Part shown: in pieces, positions 59,737 to 64,000 of the stretch
Layout of the letters: each line of letters begins with the position of its first letter
How positions within the stretch are numbered: the first letter of the stretch is position 1
NCBI GenBank assembly: GCA_036272055.1
Contig: DATAZL010000039.1
Coordinates: 1 to 64,000, forward strand
Length of the DNA: 64,000 bases
Direction: 5' to 3'
Source of the DNA: DASZVB01 sp036272055
GTDB lineage: Bacteria > Myxococcota_A > Polyangia > Polyangiales > Polyangiaceae
Translations under genes and position numbers: made by a program
Notes under the pieces: generated by a model
What the model saw: the letters and a program-made list of their open reading frames with translations, nothing else
The model's database searches: none
Told to the model about the DNA's origin: nothing

Positions 59737-62700
59737 ATGTTCAAAGTCGAGTGCCCAGGGTGCAAGGCTCCCTATCAGGTGGACGAACGTCGCGTCCCCC
59801 CGAGCGGGCTGAAGATGCGTTGCCCGAAGTGCGGCACGAGCTTCCAGGTCGATCCTCCGCCCGCTGACCCGCGCGCGACGGCGTCGGCGGGGTCGGTCCT
59901 CGGTGCGTCACTCGGCTTCTCGTCGGGCGATGCCGCGGACGAGAACGCGGGTGACGGCCCCGCGCTGCCCGCGCTCCCACGCAAGAAGCCCGCGCTCAAG
60001 GGCACGATGATCGGCGTCGCGCCGCCGCGCTCCGGCGTCGTCGGCGCTCCTGCGCGTCCCGCCGTTCCCGCCGCCGCTCCGGTGCCGGCGCGCCCCGTGG
60101 AAGCTGCGCCGGATCCGTTTGCGGATCTCGATCTTCCCTCCGCCGTCGCGCCGAAGCCCGCGATCCCGAAGCCCGGTATTCCGAAGCCCGCGATCCCGAA
60201 GCCCGGCATTCCGAAGCCCGAGCCGCTCGGAGACATCGATCTGCCGTCGCCTGCCGCGCCGCCCTTGCCGGCGCGGCGTGCAGCGCCGACTCGTCCCGAG
60301 CCGCCGGCGGCAAGACCGCTCCAGCCGGGCGCAGCGGCGCAGGCACCACCGCGTCCCGCCGCGCCTCGTGTCGCGGCGAAGGCGCCCGCGCCCGCTGCCA
60401 CGCCAGATCCGTTCGAAGAGATGGAGCTCGGGGATGCCGGCGCGTGGGACGCCGCGGACGGAGAAGCGGATCTTCCCGCCGTCGGCGGTGGCGGTGCGGA
60501 TCTGCCGACGGCCGCCACGCGCGGCGCGCCAGCCGGGATCGATCTACCCGCGACGAAGCCCGCGGTGCCCTCCAGGGCTCTGACTGCGCCGGCAGCGCCC
60601 GCTGGCGTGGCGCCGAAACCGCCGCCCAAGGCAGCACCGACGAGGACTGCGCCGGCGGCGTTCGGCGAGATCGACCTGCCGTCGGTGTCGTCGTCGAGCG
60701 ATCTGCCGTCGCTCTCGACGGGAATCGATCTGCCGTCCCCGAGTCTCAACTCGGATCTGCCATCCGTCCTCGGCGGGGCACCCGCGCAGCCACGTGCCGC
60801 GCAGACGATGCCCGGCTTCGGTGAGCTCGATCTGCCGATCTTCGGGGGCGATCTGCCCGTGGCGGCCGCCGGGCTGCCGTCTCCAGTCGCCGCGGGTCTG
60901 CCGACGAACGCGGCGGGTCTGCCTTCTCCGGCGGCCGGATTGCCGACGCCCTACGCCGCCGGTCTTCCCGACCAGGCCGGCGCGCTGCCCAGCATGCGCC
61001 CAGGCTTCTCGGCCACGCCGTCCGACGGCATGTCCGAGGTCGACGACGATCCGTTTCCCGGTGGTTCGATCCCGCTGACCGACGATCCGTTCGCGGGATC
61101 GCTCAGCGGCGGTCCCGGGTCGTTCTCGCCGAGCGTGCCCCCGGCGGGGAAGCGCAACGACACGCCCGATCCGTTCGGTTCAGTGGGCGCCGATCCGTTC
61201 GACGGCGCGGGTGATCCATTCTCGGCGGCTTCTGCCGATCCGTTCGCGCGCGGTTCACTGCCGCCGCTGCAGGGCCGGCTCGACGGCGAGCTGTCGGAGC
61301 CCCCGCGCTCTCTCAGGAACCAGCCTGCGGCGCCCGCACGTGCCCCGAGCGAACCCGCCGGCATGTCCGGCATGGAGCACGAAGACGAGGGCGAGCAGGA
61401 GCTCGTGCGCCAGGGCGGTGGCGGCACCGCCTACGGCGAGGTGAACCTCGACGACGGTGAGGACGAGAGCGGCAGCGTCGCCATCGAGGGCGACATTCCT
61501 CAAGAGTCGGCCGCCGCACACGCGCAGTCGGAGGTAGGCAGCGAGTTTGCCGGCCTGCCCGAAGAGGTCTCGCTGCCGAACCGCTCGATGCGCGCTCGGC
61601 CCGACGCGGCAGCGGGCAGCGCCGCCGCCGAGATCCAGGCGAAGAAGAAGCGACGACGCGTTCGCGTCGTGGTCGCGATCCTCGCGACGGCCGCGCTCGC
61701 GGGCGGCGCGCTCACCTTGCTCCCCGCGGTGGGACCCTTCGGCGCGTACTTCATCATCGATCAGGTCCGGCACGGCGACTACGAGCGTGTCCTCGCCGGA
61801 GCCATCTCTTCCGCGCAGAAATCGCTCGGCACCGACACCGCGCCAGCCGCCGAGACGGCGATGCAGTCGGTCGAATCGGCGGCTGCCGGCGCGCGTCGCT
61901 TCAAGCCGCTCGCGGCGTACACGGCGTTCGTCGGCTTCGATCGCGCGCTCCGGTTTGGCGCCGATCCGTCGGTGTACGCGAAGGCCAAGGTGACGCTCGA
62001 CGAGCTCGCGGAGGTGAAATCCTTCGAACAGCTCGAGCTCGCGCGCGCCAGCAAGGCCGCCGTCGACGGAGAGCTCGCGCTCGCGCGCCAGCTGCTCGAC
62101 GGGCTCGCGCAGTCCGACCCGAAGAACATCGACGTGCGCGCGACCCGTGGAGAGGTCGAGCTGCACGCCCGCGACGCGGCCGCCGCCCTCACGGCGTGGA
62201 AAGCCGCCGTCGACGTCGAGAAGACGCCGCGCGCCCTCTACGGTCTCGGCCGCGCAACGCTCGCGTCCGGCGACGGTCCCGGTGCACAGAAGCTCGCCGA
62301 GCAGGTCCTCGCGCTGAACCCGCATCACGTCGGCGCGCGCCTGCTCCTGGCGACGGACGCGTGGAGCGGGCAGCACGACGAGCCGCGCGCCACGAAGCTC
62401 CTCGACGACGTACAGAAGGACATCGCGCTCGCGGGTCCCGAAGAGCGCATCGTCACCCAGACGTTGCTCGGCGAGATCCACCTGAGCCGCGGCCGGATGT
62501 CGCAAGCGGAGGCCGCCTTCGGGGAGGCGATCAAGACCGCCGACATGCTGAAGGCCAACGCCCTCGCCGCGCGCGCCCTCGGAGGGCTCGGCGAGGCGCT
62601 GTTCCGCGCCGGCAGATACTCGCAGGCGATCGCGCGTTACAAGGCCGCTTCCCAGGCCGATCCGGAGGACGTCCAGGCCCAGGTCGGCGTCGCCAAGTCG

Positions 62701-64000
62701 AGCCTCCTCCTGGAACGAGTGGACGACGCCCGCGACATGCTCGTGAAGCTCAAGAAGGCTCACGGGAACGTCATGCAGGTCGCTTACTGGTACGGCCGCG
62801 TCACCGAGTCACTCGGCGATCGCAAAGAGGCGGAGGCCGCTTATCGCGACGCGATCGCGAACGGCAAGAACGATCCCGACGCGGTGCAGGCGTACATCGC
62901 GCTCGGGCGCGTGCAGAGCGCGAACGGGCAGCTCGACGCTGCGCGCACGACGCTCGCCGACGCGCAGACGCATCTCCCGGCGTCGCCCGCGCTGCACAAG
63001 GCGCTCGGCCGCGTGGCGATGGGGCAGGGCCGTTACGGCGACGGCCTCGAGTCGTTCCAGAAGGCGCTCGACCTCGATCCGGGCGACGTCGAGGCGAAGT
63101 TCCTCGTCGGAACGGCGCTCGTGCGACAGCGCCAGTTCGACAAGGCGCTCGAGATCTTCGACGCCGTGGGCAAGGTGGACCGCGATTTCCCGGGGCTCGC
63201 GCTCGAGCGCGGCATCCTCTTCCAGGAGTCGGGCCGCACCGAAGAAGCGCTCCGCGAGTACGAGTCCGCGCTCGCGAAGGCGCCGACCGATCCCGATCTG
63301 ATGCTCAAGGTGGGGTGCGGCAAGGCCGACGCCGGCGACGGCGTCGAGGCCGAGAAGCTCCTGAAGAAGGTGCTCGAGCAGCGCCAGACCTCGGCAGAGA
63401 CGTACTTCTGCCTCGGGCGTGCGCTCATGAAGAAGCACGACCTCGGAGAGGCCATCAAGCAGTTCGAGCGAGCCATCCAGCTCGATGCGAACCACGCCGA
63501 GTACTACCTTTACGTCGGATGGGCTGCGAACGACGCGGGCGCGATAGCGAAGGCGTCCACCGCGCTGAAGAAGGCTCTCGAGCTCGATCAGGGGCTCGCA
63601 GATGCTTACTGGCAACGCGGTGTGCTCCGGGTACGTCAGACCCGTCCGAAGGACGCCATCGACGATCTCCAGAAGGCGCTCGAGCTCCGTCCCTCGCGCT
63701 ACGAGGCCCACGCCGATCTCGCGCTCGCCTACTACGACCTCGGCAAGGAAGACCTCGCCCTCGGCGAATGGCAGAAGGCCATCGCCGCGAACCCGAAGGA
63801 AGCGACGTGGCGCTTCCACTACGGCAAGCTCCTCAGTCTGCGGCTCCAGAACGCCGCTGCCGCCGAGCAGCTCAAGGCCGCCATCGACCTGGCCGAAGCG
63901 GACGGCGCCACCGAGCCCTGGATCTCGGAAGCGCACCGTCTCGCCGCGCTGAGCCTCGGCGCTTCCCCCGCCGCGATCCCCCACTGGCAAGCCTTCCTGA
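59737..64000 (+). CDS. Zinc-ribbon / transmembrane / TPR protein (incomplete at the right edge)
   Basis: At least 1421 codons, open to the window end. The N-terminus FKVECPGCKAPYQVDERRVP and MRCPKCGTSFQVD is an MJ0042-type zinc finger with two CxxC pairs. Residues ~85-635 are low-complexity: PKPGIPKPAIPKPGIPK units, AGLPSP/AGLPTN repeats and many DPF motifs. One membrane segment follows basic residues (VRVVVAILATAALAGGALTL, ~640-660). The exterior part is a long TPR array (LLDGLAQSDPKNIDVRATRG, AIARYKAASQADPEDVQAQV, LESFQKALDLDPGDVEAKFL, AIKQFERAIQLDANHAEYYL). MJ0042-finger membrane proteins occur in myxobacterial motility systems such as AgmX/GltJ; similarity is architectural only. Its start region is divergent from the parvulin gene. 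Confidence 0.88.
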   Translation, partial: MFKVECPGCKAPYQVDERRVPPSGLKMRCPKCGTSFQVDPPPADPRATASAGSVLGASLGFSSGDAADENAGDGPALPALPRKKPALKGTMIGVAPPRSGVVGAPARPAVPAAAPVPARPVEAAPDPFADLDLPSAVAPKPAIPKPGIPKPAIPKPGIPKPEPLGDIDLPSPAAPPLPARRAAPTRPEPPAARPLQPGAAAQAPPRPAAPRVAAKAPAPAATPDPFEEMELGDAGAWDAADGEADLPAVGGGGADLPTAATRGAPAGIDLPATKPAVPSRALTAPAAPAGVAPKPPPKAAPTRTAPAAFGEIDLPSVSSSSDLPSLSTGIDLPSPSLNSDLPSVLGGAPAQPRAAQTMPGFGELDLPIFGGDLPVAAAGLPSPVAAGLPTNAAGLPSPAAGLPTPYAAGLPDQAGALPSMRPGFSATPSDGMSEVDDDPFPGGSIPLTDDPFAGSLSGGPGSFSPSVPPAGKRNDTPDPFGSVGADPFDGAGDPFSAASADPFARGSLPPLQGRLDGELSEPPRSLRNQPAAPARAPSEPAGMSGMEHEDEGEQELVRQGGGGTAYGEVNLDDGEDESGSVAIEGDIPQESAAAHAQSEVGSEFAGLPEEVSLPNRSMRARPDAAAGSAAAEIQAKKKRRRVRVVVAILATAALAGGALTLLPAVGPFGAYFIIDQVRHGDYERVLAGAISSAQKSLGTDTAPAAETAMQSVESAAAGARRFKPLAAYTAFVGFDRALRFGADPSVYAKAKVTLDELAEVKSFEQLELARASKAAVDGELALARQLLDGLAQSDPKNIDVRATRGEVELHARDAAAALTAWKAAVDVEKTPRALYGLGRATLASGDGPGAQKLAEQVLALNPHHVGARLLLATDAWSGQHDEPRATKLLDDVQKDIALAGPEERIVTQTLLGEIHLSRGRMSQAEAAFGEAIKTADMLKANALAARALGGLGEALFRAGRYSQAIARYKAASQADPEDVQAQVGVAKSSLLLERVDDARDMLVKLKKAHGNVMQVAYWYGRVTESLGDRKEAEAAYRDAIANGKNDPDAVQAYIALGRVQSANGQLDAARTTLADAQTHLPASPALHKALGRVAMGQGRYGDGLESFQKALDLDPGDVEAKFLVGTALVRQRQFDKALEIFDAVGKVDRDFPGLALERGILFQESGRTEEALREYESALAKAPTDPDLMLKVGCGKADAGDGVEAEKLLKKVLEQRQTSAETYFCLGRALMKKHDLGEAIKQFERAIQLDANHAEYYLYVGWAANDAGAIAKASTALKKALELDQGLADAYWQRGVLRVRQTRPKDAIDDLQKALELRPSRYEAHADLALAYYDLGKEDLALGEWQKAIAANPKEATWRFHYGKLLSLRLQNAAAAEQLKAAIDLAEADGATEPWISEAHRLAALSLGASPAAIPHWQAFL

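Noticed and set aside
1..64000. tRNA or rRNA genes
   Set aside because: The intergenic gaps were scanned by eye for TTCGA-type arms and cloverleaf pairings; none was convincing. A covariance search (tRNAscan-SE, Infernal) would settle it.

Overview
The window is a high-GC, gene-dense bacterial chromosome segment. It suggests a myxobacterium or close relative (Myxococcota, Polyangia-like; Labilithrix-type genomes are my best guess). The grounds are the complete dcw division/wall cluster, the many secreted or lipid-anchored proteins, a VWA lipoprotein with Cys-rich repeats, PEGA proteins, zinc-ribbon/TPR membrane proteins and very large TPR proteins. The taxon is an inference; no rRNA gene is present to fix it.

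1-5.5 kb is an accessory island. On the minus strand lies a gene for a defence-type (UG/DRT-like) reverse transcriptase, broken twice. An IS66-family element (630-3041, tnpA-tnpB-tnpC, with inverted repeats and the 8-bp target duplication gaatagat on both sides) splits it after codon 294. The end of an ISAzo13-type element cuts it again near position 140. Just upstream of the RT gene, on the same strand, sit a small membrane-protein gene and a frameshifted beta-rich hypothetical gene joined by an ATGA overlap. A solitary REP-associated tyrosine transposase follows. 5.5-5.96 kb holds no gene I can support.

6-16.2 kb is chromosomal housekeeping and envelope material: a methyltransferase, a peptidase-M23-like protein without catalytic residues, an alpha/beta hydrolase lipoprotein, a GNAT acetyltransferase overlapping an Omp85/TamA-like outer-membrane protein, a lipoprotein, an ApaH-like phosphatase, rsmE, a large secreted protein and a stand-alone B12-binding domain.

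16.3-33.4 kb is the dcw cluster, all on the plus strand: mraZ-rsmH-ftsL-ftsI-murE-murF-mraY-murD-ftsW-murG-murC-ftsQ-ftsA-ftsZ. Most junctions overlap by about 4 nt (ATGA/GTGA), indicating translational coupling from mraZ to ftsQ. A sigma70-like promoter with 10-nt-spaced TGGG boxes (MraZ operator type) precedes it, and a strong hairpin terminator ends it. murB and ddl are absent from their usual place between murC and ftsQ.

33.4-47.8 kb carries a VWA lipoprotein, a 1-kb decayed intergenic stretch (two four-helix-bundle gene remnants, a dispersed multi-hairpin repeat, a CCCTCT microsatellite), an M16-like/LysM protein, a Cys-rich secreted protein, a thioredoxin lipoprotein, a PEGA protein, gamma-glutamyltransferase, moaB, a glycosyltransferase, a DUF971 protein, rpsU and a secreted repeat protein.

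47.8-64 kb is dominated by tetratricopeptide proteins. Three overlapping minus-strand genes (278, 1842 and 1575 aa) are followed by a parvulin-type isomerase and, divergently, a zinc-ribbon/transmembrane/TPR protein that runs off the right edge. The layout suggests an envelope-associated scaffold or trafficking assembly; its function is not known from the sequence.
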